From the NCBI GenBank assembly GCA_037367405.1, contig JAZKJV010005550.1, positions 790,136 to 854,135 of the forward strand: a DNA stretch of 64,000 nt. Reading direction: 5' to 3'. The notes under the pieces are model-generated. The model worked only from the letters and a program-made list of their open reading frames with translations. It did not search any database and was not told the DNA's origin. A program made the translations under genes and the position numbers. The DNA comes from Ottelia alismoides. Lineage: Eukaryota; Streptophyta; Magnoliopsida; Alismatales; Hydrocharitaceae. This document shows positions 44,423 to 56,630 of the stretch, in pieces. Numbering within the stretch: the first letter of the stretch is position 1; every line of letters starts with the position of its first letter.

Positions 44423-45570
44423 TGACGAATCCGAGAATCGCGGCTTTGAAAGGTTGTTTTTATATGTCGTGCGTTGTACGCGGCAATCAGAAACAGTCAA
44501 GAAAATAACCAAACAAAATATTCGTCAATTTGATTAATGCAGTTTTATGTTTATTTTACTTAGGCAAGTCCCAAGGTCGATCACAAGGAGGTAAATGAAC
44601 AACCTAGAATTATTTCTATCCAATTTTGTGTTCGGTTTTTGATGCGATTTTTTTGGAATTTTTCAATGCAATAAGGGATGCAAAATGCAAATTCAGCCTA
44701 TTTTAGGAACTAAAATGTAAATTGCATTCAAATGATGTCCGAAAAATACGAAACTTGGCCAAAATGCAAAATATGATGAAATAAATGCAACATAATTTTT
44801 TTTAGAATTTTTGGAGACAATATGAATTTTTTATGAAATTTTGAATGCAAACAGAATGATTTTCAATATTTAGTTATAATAAATATTAAACCTACTTATT
44901 TTTAAGAAATAAAATTATCTAATATCACTGGGTGATGGATCTCAAAAAAATCATAGACCTCGAAAATGTGGGGTTGAATACCTATTAAAAATTAAATGTT
45001 GAAATATGCAAAATGATTTTTACAGGGCAAATTATGCATGCAAATGCAAATCTTTTTGTGCACAATGTTAAACACAATTAACTCTACAATATTTGATTTT
45101 TCGATGATTTTTAGAACAATGGTTAATCAAATAAAAATTGAAGAGCATAACATGGGTAAAGTTTGCAAATTTCCACCAAATAATTAATTATTAATTAACC
45201 ATCAATCACAAAAAATATACATAATATGTCAAAATGTAGAGAGTTGATTAACAAACATCATGCTATTTTTTGATTAATAAAATAATGTGGAGAAGAGTTC
45301 CAAAGTTACGAGGGAACACATGGGTACAAATGCAATTTAAATAAATAAATAAAATGCAGAAGGGGGAATGAAATGTAAATACCGATAGAACTGAGGGTGG
45401 CTTTGCAAAAGTTCGAGACGGTCACGTGCTAGGCACGTGCCTCTGGCTGCGGGAGTCTTTGTGAAAAATGGAGAAGGACCGGGGTAGGCGGAGTTGTCGA
45501 AGACGGTGAGAGTCGTCGTTGGCGATGGAGTCATCGTGGAAGCTCGAAGCTTCTGGAGGAGATGGCGGAG
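44423..45570 (-). repeat. G1-R 5' LTR, truncated and internally deleted
   Basis: The right part of the LTR only: collinear with 35927-36985, then a deletion equivalent to about 36986-37351, then a short match to about 37440, after which copia LTR begins at 45571. The LTR end CTCGGATTCGTCA is intact at 44423. Confidence 0.85.
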
Positions 45571-46289
45571 TTGGTATCGATCATATGCTTTCCAAAAACA
45601 TATATGATACCTAAAATTCATGTCATGCTTAGCATGGAATTTGATTGATCTCAATACCTCACGAGTGAGCTCATGTCTTTCGATACACAAGTGAACATGT
45701 ATGATCCCTTTGAGAGATCGTATTACTCATATGCCCTTGTATGTACACCAGCTCACCTATGTATAGACCTTGATTAGTCCATCAATCGATCGGTCTGTCA
45801 AATATACATATTTAGACATATAGCAATACATTTGTCTCTGGTCAGAGGATGCATGCCTATATCGTGACATCATATGACATAGGTCTTGGTTATCTCGATC
45901 TCGCTAAGTCAACTCTTTGACCTAACTTATCTGACACTTCCGAATCTTTATTCCTATGTAGAGGACCTACATCAAGAGATCGATCAGATATCAACCAAAA
46001 AGAGAAAGGATTGCCATCTCCTACTTAGATTGGAGATCATCTCTTAACAATCATTTGACGGTGCTTGATGAGTCCTTAATCTAACTCTTTAGATATCATC
46101 CAAGCGCCAGACTCTATGATTCAACAATTGAATCAACATCTTTACGATTATTAAGATGGCCATGGTACATAACCCTAATTGTACTAAGGGGTCGATTATG
46201 CAAATTAATTATTCTTCATTTCAGATCAAGGAATGAATTGCAATAACATTTATTGCATAATGGCTTGTCGTGGGCTCACATGTCCAACA
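45571..46289 (-). mobile_element. first part of the split Ty1/copia 3' LTR
   Basis: Minus strand: starts TGTTGGACATGTGAGCCCAC at 46289 and follows the solo LTR from 15025 to about 15864, with shared GTCAAAGAGTTGACTTA and CTCAAAGGGATCATACATGT blocks, then stops at GATCGATACCAA where G1-R begins. Continues, after 17.6 kb of inserted gypsy sequence, at 27943. Confidence 0.9.
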
Positions 46290-46304
46290 ATCTCCCACTA
46301 GCCC
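46290..46304 (-). promoter_or_regulatory. copia polypurine tract
   Basis: Minus strand GGGCTAGTGGGAGAT directly before the LTR start TGTTGG, a usual copia tract. Confidence 0.75.
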
Positions 46305-48183
46305 AAAGAGACATTGACGGGCTAATATTTAAACCCACACTCATGTGCTAATCATAAGCTATTTAGAAAAATAGCTAGGTAGGCTGACTAGTCACTCTGT
46401 TCCCGAGAGGCTATGCCAAGTCCTTTTACGATACTTGCATATCCCCTAGTAACGGTATTCACATCTGATGCGAATGTTGCATCTTATGCAACCAATACTC
46501 AATTTTGTTAAAGCAGCTATAGTGTTCTTGACACTACAACTCAATAATTATTATAACCAATATGTAATTTCTATTAGCATTATCCCAATTCCCTTATTCC
46601 CGGAGATCTCTATCTCCTAAGATTAAGACCTAGTCTTAGGTCTTATAAGGCATATGCAGTTAAGGCCTTTTTGATCACTATCTATAAAGTCTTAAGTTCT
46701 TGATGATTAGATGTTGAGATCACTATCGCAAAAGTCTTGTCCTCTTTGAAGGTGGTTTTATTACTGCAATAAAGTATTTTATCTCCATAGTAGGATTAGT
46801 AACCGTTTACTACTCCCACTATATGGTAGATATCTGACTTTTGTACACATCTAGCATACACCATGCTTCTCATAACTGATGGACAAGGGCAAACAGTTTT
46901 AGCATTCACTTCCTCAACTCTTTGAAGTGCTATCCCTTTAGATAGGTCAATACCATATCTTAAGGGAAGGAAGCCTTCCTTGGGATTTTCCAAAAAATGG
47001 AACATGTCCAAGATGTACCACTAATGTGACGGTCCCAAATGCCCTCTTCTCTTTGATTCCAAAGAACTTTAGAACCTAGATCTAAGAGGTATCCTTGAGA
47101 TTATATCTCAAGGTATGGAACGATCAGATTATAAAACACTTATTATCATCCTTATATCATTCCAAATGATTAGGATATTATCTATGTTTAGCATGATGAA
47201 CACAATGGCACTCCTACTAAGCTTCACATGGTTCATCAAGATTCTATCTGAAATCATAACAATTATAATTTCATCAAATCTAGTGTTCCAACTTCAAGAA
47301 GCTTATATGAGTCCATAGATGGAGTTCCTTTAGCTTGGACATCTTGCCTTCCTCAACTATGAAGCTCTGGGGCTACTTCATATGAATATCCTTTGAGAGG
47401 TATTCATAGAGGAATGCAATCTTGACTTCCATCTTATAGATGTCATAATCAAGTTGTGTAGCTATAGTTATCAATATTCAGATGGGCTTAAGCATGGTTA
47501 CTAAAGAGCAAGTCTCATTGCAAGCGATGTCTTCTCTTCGTGTATATCTTGTGGATACGATCCATGCTCTGAAGGTCTCTACCTTCTCATCAACTTCCCT
47601 CTTTCTCTTAAAGATCCATTTACACATAACATGTTTTATCCTTATAGGTGGATCCTCGAGGGTCCATATACAACACTTGTATTTGAAGTCTACTTTAGAC
47701 TTTATTGCTAACATCCATCTCTCCATGTCACAATGCTTAGAACCTTCATCATATTAAGTCAGATCATTGCCAGAATTAACTGACACATGGATTTCATACC
47801 CTTTAAGTGGTCTCACCACCCTCAAACTAATTTGAAGAGCTATATGTGTTTCATCTTTAATTGTCCTTTTAGTTTCCAATTTCAGGAGCCTCATTATCTT
47901 CTCAAGATTCAATGAGTTCTTTTACTTCATTCATCTTGATTCTCAAGAGAGTCATCATCTAAGAATCATATCCTTAGAAATGAAATCGTTTAAGAATATC
48001 AAGGTCATAAAGTAGGTATCCAATACCATCCTTTATTTTCGTAATGAAGTATCACTCTCTGGTGCTAGATTCCAGATTACTTGCATCCGGGCAAAGTTAT
48101 GGACCAAGCAACCCAAATCCTCTAGTGTCCAGTGCAAGGTCAGGTTCCATACCATAGTTTTTGAGGGTTTTCAAGATTAGATT
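46305..48183 (-). pseudogene. Ty1/copia pol remnant (RT and RNase H part)
   Basis: Minus strand. 47726-47478 reads WMLAIKSKVDF, ...WTLEDPP, CKWIFKRKREVDEKVETF and ETCSLVTMLKPI, the copia RT entry. The palm motif, normally YVDD, reads NIDN at 47177-47188 in an otherwise clear context (VFIMLNIDNILIIWND), so it is dead. Further on (47011-46796) come KEGFLPLRYGIDLSKG, VMRSMVYARCVQKSDIYHI and VGVVNGY, the stretch after the palm. Part of the RNase H region may lie in 46305-46795 but is too broken to follow. Upstream text is lost at 48184, where G2 interrupts it. Confidence 0.88.
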
Positions 48184-51100
48184 TGCGTCGAATCTTATTA
48201 AATATATATATTGTAGTCTCTACTACAAATATGATAATCAAAATTTGACGAGGGTCTAAAGTAGTCCACACAAGGCAGGACCACAGTGTCGCTGAGCGAC
48301 CGCTCACGAAACCTCAATCAATTAACAATTAACCCACAACATATGATCAAACAATGAATAGCAAGTTCGGAGTTAAAATTTATTATCTACAACAAAAGTG
48401 TGTAAAGATACAAGTATGTGTAGAGTGCCGAACACATGGAACAAACATGTAGATCGAGGCAATGAATGCTCAAAAGTGAATGTGAAGTATTTGTCTATAT
48501 ATGTGCTATTTTTTGTAGGTTTATTTTTATATTATTTATTTGATTTTATATTTTTATATTTTATATTTTGATTTTTAATTTTCTGATTTTGTATTTTCTT
48601 TTTATATATTATATATTTTTTCCATTCCTTTTCTTTTAAAAGTATAAAATAATATATATCGGATATATATAATGGAAGCTAGGGTTAATATAAAATTAAT
48701 AAAAAAAGAAAAAAAAATAAGAAAATAAAATAATTTTTTATTTTTAATAATTTTTTAATATTTTTTATGATTTTTTTTAATAATTTTGCAAAATTTTATA
48801 TATTTTAAAGCAAAAAATACCCAAAATAGGTTTTAAAATAAATAGCCAAAACTAAATTGGAGATTAAAAATATAAATAAGTGTAAAAAATTCTCCAAATT
48901 AAATTTAAAATAAATATATTGAAATATAGAAAATTAAGAAATAGAAAATAGATTTTTTTGGATTTTTTTTTCTGAATTTTGTATATTTTTATAGAGATTT
49001 TTAGGGTTTTTCTATTTTTAGTTTTCATTTATATTTTTAGTGAATTTTGGTCTGAAGGTCAAAAACAAAAAAATACATAATATATATTTTTTATAATTTT
49101 TGAAAAAGTTTTTACATTTTTATGTATTTTTTAGTGTAAATAGGGACAAAAATGCAAGTTTTTGATTTTTTATAAATAAATAAAATGCTTCAAAAATGCA
49201 AAATAAAAATAGGTCATGAAAGAGTGTTGCAACATGAAGCTATGCCTATTTTTTGGAGATTTTTTGAATTTTATAGATGCATGAAATAAATAAAATCAAC
49301 AAAAAGAAATTAGACTCCTAGCAGGGGAATTTTTGTAAATATCAATAATTCGGGGGCCAAAGTGCAAATTCCACATAATTTTATAATGCAAATAAAATTT
49401 TCCTAGGCCAATAAGGAATAACCAAATCCCAGGGCCTTTCCTGCAAATTGCCAGAGCTCACGTGGCCGGCACGTGAGCTTGGCAGGGACTAACTTGCAAA
49501 TACCAAAAACCTTGGAGCTTTCTAGCAAATTATCCAAAAAATATTATGTTATAAGAAAGTTTCAGGACTTAATAGAAATAATAAAACCCCAAGGGGTCAG
49601 CCGCAAAATTGCCACCTCATGTGATGCGTCACGTGAGGTGACGTGGCTCGGACCCTGATGCGAATATAAGAAAGTAAGGGGGCTCAAATGCAAATGTTAC
49701 AAAAATAGGTAAATGAATGTTTGAGTACTACGGATTAAATACAAAAATTAGAGAGGGACTATATGAAAAATACCCATGCCTAACGCGGATTCAACGACGG
49801 AGAGGCAATCACTTGCACATGGCAGCACAGGGACGCGCGATGACGGTTCAGCAATTGACGATAGAGATTAGATCTTCAAGATAAGATCCAACGGTGGAGG
49901 CGCTATGCAATCCGACGGCAGTTGTTCGATCTGGGGCGCCGGCCTCGATCTGACGGCGGAGGGTCTAGGAGGAAGAACAGGGACGAACCACCGGCCAGGC
50001 GACCTTCCCCGACCTCGTTCCTCGGCCTCCGACGCTCTGAAGGGCTCCAAAATGGCCGGAACACTGCCTGCAGGTGTGCTCTAGGTGCTGGGGGCTCCAA
50101 AATGCTCCGGCATTGACCGGAGGACACACGCGAGGCCGACGGAGCTGGCGGGCTCCGGGTACCAAGGCGGCGATCCAAAATGAGCCCCAGGCACTTCGGG
50201 GATGCTTGTACCTGTAGGGAATTGGTTATGGAGTCGAGGATCGAATGCCTCGACCCTGTAGTGGCGTGATGGAATGCAGAGGGTGGCAGTATGGAAGCTC
50301 ACCGGAGCTCGCTCCGGAGAGGAGTGAACTAGGTGATCGAAGCATGATAAACAAAAATAAAAAGAGGGAAATGAAAGCTACGGTCTACAGGTAGATGAAG
50401 CACAAAGACAAACGAAGAAATCATGACCTCGAGCTGTAGGACGACAAGATTGGACCTCACGGCCAGTGGCCGGAGATGGAGGTGGAGACCGCTCCTCGGC
50501 TACCTCCTCGATCAACCTAACAGCAGGACGAAGGAGCTGCCACCTCCCTCAGTAGATTGAGCGTGAGAGGAGGAGTGGAAGGTGGCCAAAGAGGGTTCAA
50601 AAGTGATGTGGAAAATTGGGACATGTTTTGTACAAGGCGGTGAGCGGCTCCAAAGGATGAGGCAACTGGCGAATCGGCGATGCAATCCTCGAGATAAACA
50701 TAGGGCGTGTAAGAGCGTTCTACAACGAGAAAAAGTCTTGAATACATTGGCATGAAAGGGTGAAAGGATTAGCCTTGAAAAATCTGCGAAATCGAGGAAA
50801 AAACACAGTCTGACACAACAGCAGGGGCGGGTCAGAGAGTTGACCCGCGGTTAACTCTCGGACCCTCATGATTGGTCCACGTGGACCAATCAGGAAAAGT
50901 CCTGGAAAAAATAATTAAAAATTCATTTAAAAATAATAAACAATTTTATTAATTTTAGATTATAAAATGAAATTTATTTATTATTTTTTGAATTATTTTA
51001 TTTTGATTTTTATTTGTTTTTTAGATGTTTAAAATTATAAGTCACCTTTTGGGGGCTATATATAGGTATATTTGTCTATATATTTTAATGTTTTATTTTT

Positions 51101-52038
51101 ATTTTGTAGGTTTATTATTTAATATATTTATAACTTATTTTTATAAACTTAAATATATTTTTATTTTATTTTTCTGATGTATTATTAACAATTAAATAAA
51201 TAGTTGTACTATCTATATAGGTATAGATATAGGTATTTTACCTATGTGTTTTCCTTAAGTATTTTATTTTAATGTTTTCTTTATGTTTTTATTCCAATTT
51301 TAATATGTATATATACTATAAATAATATTTAGAAAATTATAAAAATATAAAATTATAAAAATAGTAGATAATAAATAAAATTAATATTTTAATCGGTATA
51401 AGTATACAATAGGGGTCCGAAACCTAACTTTCAAACCATATCTACAAAAAATCTGAAACCACCTTCATTAAATAGCTTATTAAAAGTTATATATAATTAA
51501 AGGTGATTTTGATATAATTTGAGTTTTTATTTGAGAGACAAGGGTTTGGGAAGTTGGGATTTTGGATCCCTATTTAGATCATAACTTTTTATCTGTACAT
51601 TATTTTCGTATGAAATCAATTTTGTATTTTTCTATATTTAATTATCTATAACTTTCATGTACAAAGTTTCTTTATTTGAAGTATAAAAAGCGGAACTAAA
51701 AAAAGGTTCCAAAAATGTAGAAAAAATGAATAAAATAAAAGGGATTTTTTATTGGTTTTTGGCCCTTATCTCCCCCTACTTTATTCCTTGTCGACCTAGT
51801 CATCGAGATGCCTAGGTCTCGTGGTTTCAGGTCATAAAATATTTGCAATATTTTATTCCTTTTCTTTTCTTTTCTTTTCTTTATTCTATAATTTTAGCTT
51901 TAAAAATAGTAATTTATACACTATTTACATCATGATGCATGAATGATAAAATGCAAGAATTAAGCATATTAACACGCATTTACTAGGGTTTTTAAGGCCA
52001 AAATGATATAATAAAGATGATGAAAAGGAGATTCATCA
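48184..52038 (-). repeat. G2 3' LTR
   Basis: Minus strand start TGATGAATC, followed by TCCTTTTCATCATC (a terminal near-palindrome), after the tract AGTATAGGGGGA. A TATA-like CTATATATAG at about 51057-51066 (minus) is followed by GC-rich sequence (50800-49780), as in the G1 and G3 LTRs. The end is taken at TAAGATTCGACGCA (48184) from its likeness to the G1 LTR end. Length about 3.85 kb. AT-rich 48500-49350 and 50900-51750 hold nothing coding. Confidence 0.75.
49459..49475. promoter_or_regulatory. CACGTG dyad in the G2 LTR
   Basis: CACGTG at 49459 and 49470, 11 bp apart. A looser cluster CATGTG, CACGTG, GACGTG follows at 49618-49645 with 12- and 10-bp spacing. Confidence 0.65.
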
Positions 52039-54004
52039 TCCCCCTATACTTGCCTTTGCTAGTCCCTAGCAAACACTTATGCAATAAGTGTAGAAACGAA
52101 AAACAAAGAAAAGAAAAAGAAGAAAGATGGATTAAATTTAATTATCAAACTTATCTTCATAAAATCAAAGTTTGGAGCTTAAGTCGGAACTTTGGAATTT
52201 TAGTGCTGGCAGAACCTTAATGGGAATCAGATTTGAAATCCAACTGCCTTTGAGAATCCCAAAACTCTGCTCAAGTCTCCTCAATAGCTAGGTCAGAATA
52301 CTTCAATACATATGCAAACCCTTATGACTATGAATCTGACTTGTATAGTGTAAGTGATGGTGGCTCTCCCCGACTAAAATGATAAAGAAACTGACTTCTC
52401 CAGCATGACAACCCAATGATTCCCCAATCCAATAACTCCTTCCTCGAGGAGCGGGGTATTCCGTTCTAAGTTCAAGTGATGACTAGCTCAAGAGGAGGGG
52501 GTGAAGAGAAGAATGGACGGTAGACTATCCTAGAATACAAGACCAGTGTAGTCAAGTCATCCAGCTGCAGGCTCACATAATTTGACTTTGAAGCTCAAGC
52601 TTGCTTATTTTCTATACAAATATGTATACTCCAGCATGCATTTTTATTTTTATACTGGTCTATCCACTTTTTTTTGGAGTTTTCTTTTTGCTTTTTTTTC
52701 TCGAAATACTATATACAGCAACATTTACATAAGGAGTTTTTCCTCTTGAACCAGGAGACTATCCCTCTTTTGAAGCTTTATTGCAACTCATAGTCTCTTG
52801 TCTTCAAAATTCATCATCACTGGATGGGTTAGGGTGCACTTCCCACCCTAGAGGAGGACAAATGTTTCCACTTGTGTGCATCTCATATTGGTAAATCCAA
52901 CCCCCTCACCACTCCAACTGAGTTGAGCCAAGTGAAAGGTGCAGGTGTCCAAGTTAGGTCATTATCGACAAAAGCCATGCGTGTGTTCCGAAATACTCTA
53001 CATAGGCAGTCAAGAATCCATTGAACCAAGTCTCATGATCCTCAAAGAATTAAGTTAACTAGACCTGAAGTACCTCAATTCCAGCTCCTATAAGGTTCCT
53101 GTTATTGGGTAGATTTTAAGGTCCAAACAAACTCCAATCTTCGGATTTTACTTAGACTTGTTCAATTATCAAACTCAATCCGAAAAATGCTAATGCTATG
53201 CAAATGCTATGAGAAAAAGTAAAATATTTTTGTGATGTAATTATCAAAGATTTTGAAGTTTTTTATTGATTTTTGAAAAACATGATGCATATGCATTTTT
53301 AGATTTTCAAAAAGATTTTTCAAATATTTTTGGTAGTTTTAATTTTTTGCAAATGATTTTGTGATTTTTGAAAACAAAATATTTTGGATAAAAACTTGGT
53401 CAAAATATTTACAAGGAGATGCATCTTATATTTACAAGAATTAGATTTTTAAGAATTTAAAAAGGGTAATTGATCGATTTTATAGATATATATGTTAATA
53501 AAGAATTTTAGTGTGATGTGTATATTCCTCAAACTTATTTGAAAAAGGTTTTTCAAACAATTTTGAAAACTATAGTCCAAGACAAACATGTACACACATT
53601 TGAAAATCATTTTGCAAAGGTTTTTCAAACTGTATATATAGATTTTTCAAAAGATTTTTGTAACCATTTTCCAAACATTTGCAAATCATTTTTCAAATAT
53701 TTTTATTTCACACAAATATTTTTTTCAAAATAGAAATTTTTTATAAAGGTTGAAATATTGAACAAAACGCTTTCAAATAGTTTTCAAAGGATTTTTCAAA
53801 AATATTTTCAAACTATTTTTCAAATATTTTGCAAAAAACATTTTCACATGATTTATTACTCATTAGATACAAAAAGAATTTGAGGAAGAATAGACATCTA
53901 TTATTACGTGTTTTTAATGAATTTTATTAGTGTAATTAGCCATAATTATTAATAAAAATACGCAATTACGAGTTATGACTAAAGTATATACGCAATATAT
54001 ACGA

Positions 54005-54599
54005 CCCCCTATACTTATCTTGAGCTATGTCCTCATAGATCAGAGAGAAAAAGAGAAGACATAACTTGTACTGAGTATAGGAAAAGTCTAAAGAATGAAT
54101 TAATGAACGAACGAGAAATTGACCGTCCCCCCTTACTTAGGATAAAATAATCCTAAGTATAGTAGATTGTACACAAAGTAGGGGGGGTCAAGGGTGGGAA
54201 TGAACAGATCGAACTCAGACTATCTCCTCCTATACTTAGGGTAAGAAATCCCTAAGTATAGACAAGAAGAGGAGACAATGGAGAGGATCAAAGAATAGAA
54301 GAACTCGGGGTGCACACCCCCTATACTTAAGACAAAGTACATCCTACGTATAGAAGACTACCAACAAGGGGCGACACCTTTTTCAGTAGAAAAAGAAGAT
54401 AGAAAAGGAAAAGAAGAAAAGAAGAAAAGAGATGAAGATGGAAGAAGAGATCAGAGAGAATGTACACACCATTCCCCTATACTTAGGGTAAAAGAAGCCT
54501 TAAGTATAGGCAACAACATGAGTGATGAAACGGAACAAAGATTGAACACTAGGCTCATCCACCCCCTTATACTTAGGACAAAGTACATCCTAAGTAAGG
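54005..54599 (-). repeat. G2 stem-loop array, six units
   Basis: Units at 54560-54599, 54474-54510, 54316-54353, 54226-54261, 54126-54163 and 54005-54081. Five are compact (CTATACTTAGG / CCTAAGTATAG type, arms 9-12 nt). The last is the longer GAGCTATGTC / GACATAACTTG form. On the minus strand each finishes in TATAGGGGG or a close variant. Confidence 0.85.
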
Positions 54600-54695
54600 A
54601 AAACACGAGAATGGGTGGCATCAGCAATACGGAAGATGGATGGAGATAAATGAGAGTGGATATACAACAGAGTGGATGTACAGAGATCAAGAAGG

Positions 54696-55559
54696 TCAAA
54701 AGCGAACCTTCTTGCGAGACTGCTGAGGAATAGATCTGATATGGTGCAGGTCGACATCAGGATCCTCAGATGACACAAACTGATCAGGGTCGATAGGGAG
54801 AAGGTCCTCAGTGGTCCTAGGGTGTGAAGGCACATACGGGTCAGTGGAAGTAGTATGGCTAGGTCTGGCCTTGGGTGTCTCACTGATATCAAAGTGAAAA
54901 GGGACGAACTCATCATCATCGGAAGAAGTGTAGTCAGTGTCGTCCTGCGAGGTCTCATCAAGGTCAAAACCAAAAGGAACGAACTCATCATTAGAAGTAG
55001 TCGAACTATGTTCGTCCTCAAGAATCTCAACCGGGTCATCTTTTTCATCAAAAGATCCGAATTCCTGAATAAAAGCAACCAAATCAAACTCGGCCTTTGT
55101 ATCATCTGAATCAAAGTGAAAAAGGAAGAGCTCATCAGTGAAAGAAGTCAAGTCATGTCTATCCTGTCTAGTCTCTAAATCTGCCCTCCGCTCTAGGGTA
55201 TCAATCGTGTAAATCTCGCGGATGTCATCAACACAATGCCAAGTCCCAGAATAAGTAACTCTGAGGTCCATGCTTTTCGAGTCTTTTTCCACGGGGAGGA
55301 ATTCTTGGGTCTCAGTGGAATCCAGCATACAACAAAAGTCTCTGATAGTCTCGTCCATGTCATGGTCCTCGATGTCAGCTAATATCGGTAAAATCACATC
55401 AGGTGCAGATCTCTGATCGGTAATGGGTGCAGTGATGATCACTTCGCTTTCGTCAGCAGGACGGAAGTGAATCTCTCCAGATCCGTAGTTAATATCGACA
55501 CTCGCAGAGGTGAGGAAAGGTCGCCCCAGGATGATTGAAGAGTGCTCCCCTGTGGAGGT
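54696..55559 (-). pseudogene. G2 protease-like C-terminus and acidic region, truncated by G3
   Basis: Open from 55559 to the stop before 54696, about 287 codons. Starts in the protease-like domain at HSSIILGRPFLTSASVDINY, then GEIHFRPADESEVIIT. An acidic region follows with repeated units of the type DEFVPF-FD--ET (three degenerate copies at about residues 100-200 of the 248-codon part beginning at 55442) and ends RSIPQQSRKKVRF. The active-site half of the protease is beyond the insertion point of G3. The frame itself shows no stop, so G2 may have been intact before G3 arrived. Confidence 0.75.
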
Positions 55560-56620
55560 TGATGAATCTACGATTCGTCATCTTTGTTCATTTATTTTAG
55601 CTTAAAATCCCTTATAAAACACCTGCACATAACATTAACTCCGTATTCTTACTAACTTGCATCTGTGTAATATTGTACATTTCTTACTAATTTTAACCTA
55701 AATAAATAAATAAAGAAAGAAAGGAAAATAAAGAAAAGAAAATAAAAAAGGAAGACTGTAAACAGGCTGACCCGAACCCCGAGAGAAGGTCAATACTTGA
55801 CCTGATCGATCAGGAATAAAGTAGGGGCAGATAGGGTCCTTAACCAGAAAATCCAAAAAATGTGTTCTTACTTATTTTGTATATATCTGTATATCACTAA
55901 CACTAATTTATTTGTACCTTAATTGACTTCAAATCAAATAACATTCAAAACCAAAGTTGTAAATAAAAATGAGTTCTAAGTACTAAAATTGATTGCACAA
56001 TTAAATCTTGTACAGAATAAAAGTAGCCACACTTGGAAAAAGCTACTAAGCACTAATTGAAAGACCAATTCCGACTTCATATGAGCTCAAATTGAATCGA
56101 TCTCAGTTCCATTGGACTTGAAATTAAATTATCTTTGAAATGGCTGTATTTTCATAATTTTTGAGTTACGGTTGAAAAGTCGGTTTACGGCGGTGGTTTG
56201 TGCAATTTTCCCATGTATTTTTGGGCATATTGTATTTATATTTATTTGTAAATTAATCCTACTGGTTTTTTAAAATAAAAATAAAAATAAAAAAATTAAA
56301 ATTCTTTAAAAACAAAAAGGGGCTAATTTCGTCATTTAACCTTGTATATAGTGTCACATATGTATATAGTATATGTATACAGTTGCTATTTTTAATTAAC
56401 CTTCATAAAAAAATAAAAAAATAACATTTTTTTATTCAAATTAAATAAGTGACGAAAATTCAAAAAAAATATATAATTTTGTAATTAGTTTTATCTCTCT
56501 TTTATTTTCATTTCAAATTTCATCTCCCTTCCACCAAAAAAAATCAAAAATTCATTTTAATTTTCATCTCCCTTATCTCTTTATTTAAAAAATCAAAAAT
56601 TCAAATTTCATCTCTCTTCT

Positions 56621-56630
56621 ATTTATATGG
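56621..56630 (+). promoter_or_regulatory. G3 LTR TATA box
   Basis: TATTTATATG about 1.06 kb into the LTR, the same relative place as in G1 and G2. Confidence 0.6.

Larger units (their letters stand above)
35927..45570 (-). mobile_element. G1-R: non-autonomous Tat/Athila-like gypsy element, minus strand
   Basis: Same family as G1-F but inverted. Minus-strand order from right: a shortened 5' LTR (45570-44423), primer site (44420-44403), leader, coding region (43177-40556), stem-loops (40499-40211), non-coding region, polypurine tract (38890-38900) and a nearly complete 3' LTR (38889-35927). Its coding frame is better preserved than in G1-F. No reverse transcriptase, RNase H or integrase. The 3' LTR lacks its last about 10 bp at the junction with G1-F, and the 5' LTR is truncated at 45570 by copia sequence. 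Confidence 0.88.
48184..55559 (-). mobile_element. G2: Tat/Athila-like gypsy element, minus strand, 3' half
   Basis: From right to left: end of a protease-like coding region (55559-54696), a six-unit stem-loop array (54599-54005), AT-rich non-coding sequence (54000-52040), polypurine tract and a 3' LTR (52038-48184). The 5' half is outside the window because G3 is inserted at 55560. The left flank is copia pol, so G2 sits inside the minus-strand copia element. No reverse transcriptase or integrase text is seen in the part present. Confidence 0.82.

Noticed and set aside
27944..45570. The inverted G1 pair as an assembly artefact
   Set aside because: The arms differ at many positions and carry different deletions (loss of LTR end and primer site in G1-F, LTR deletion in G1-R), which a simple chimeric inversion of one copy would not give. 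Read-level proof is still outside what the sequence shows.
49868..50302. Frames of 60-91 codons near 50 kb
   Set aside because: GC-rich part of the G2 LTR; same argument as for the other LTRs.
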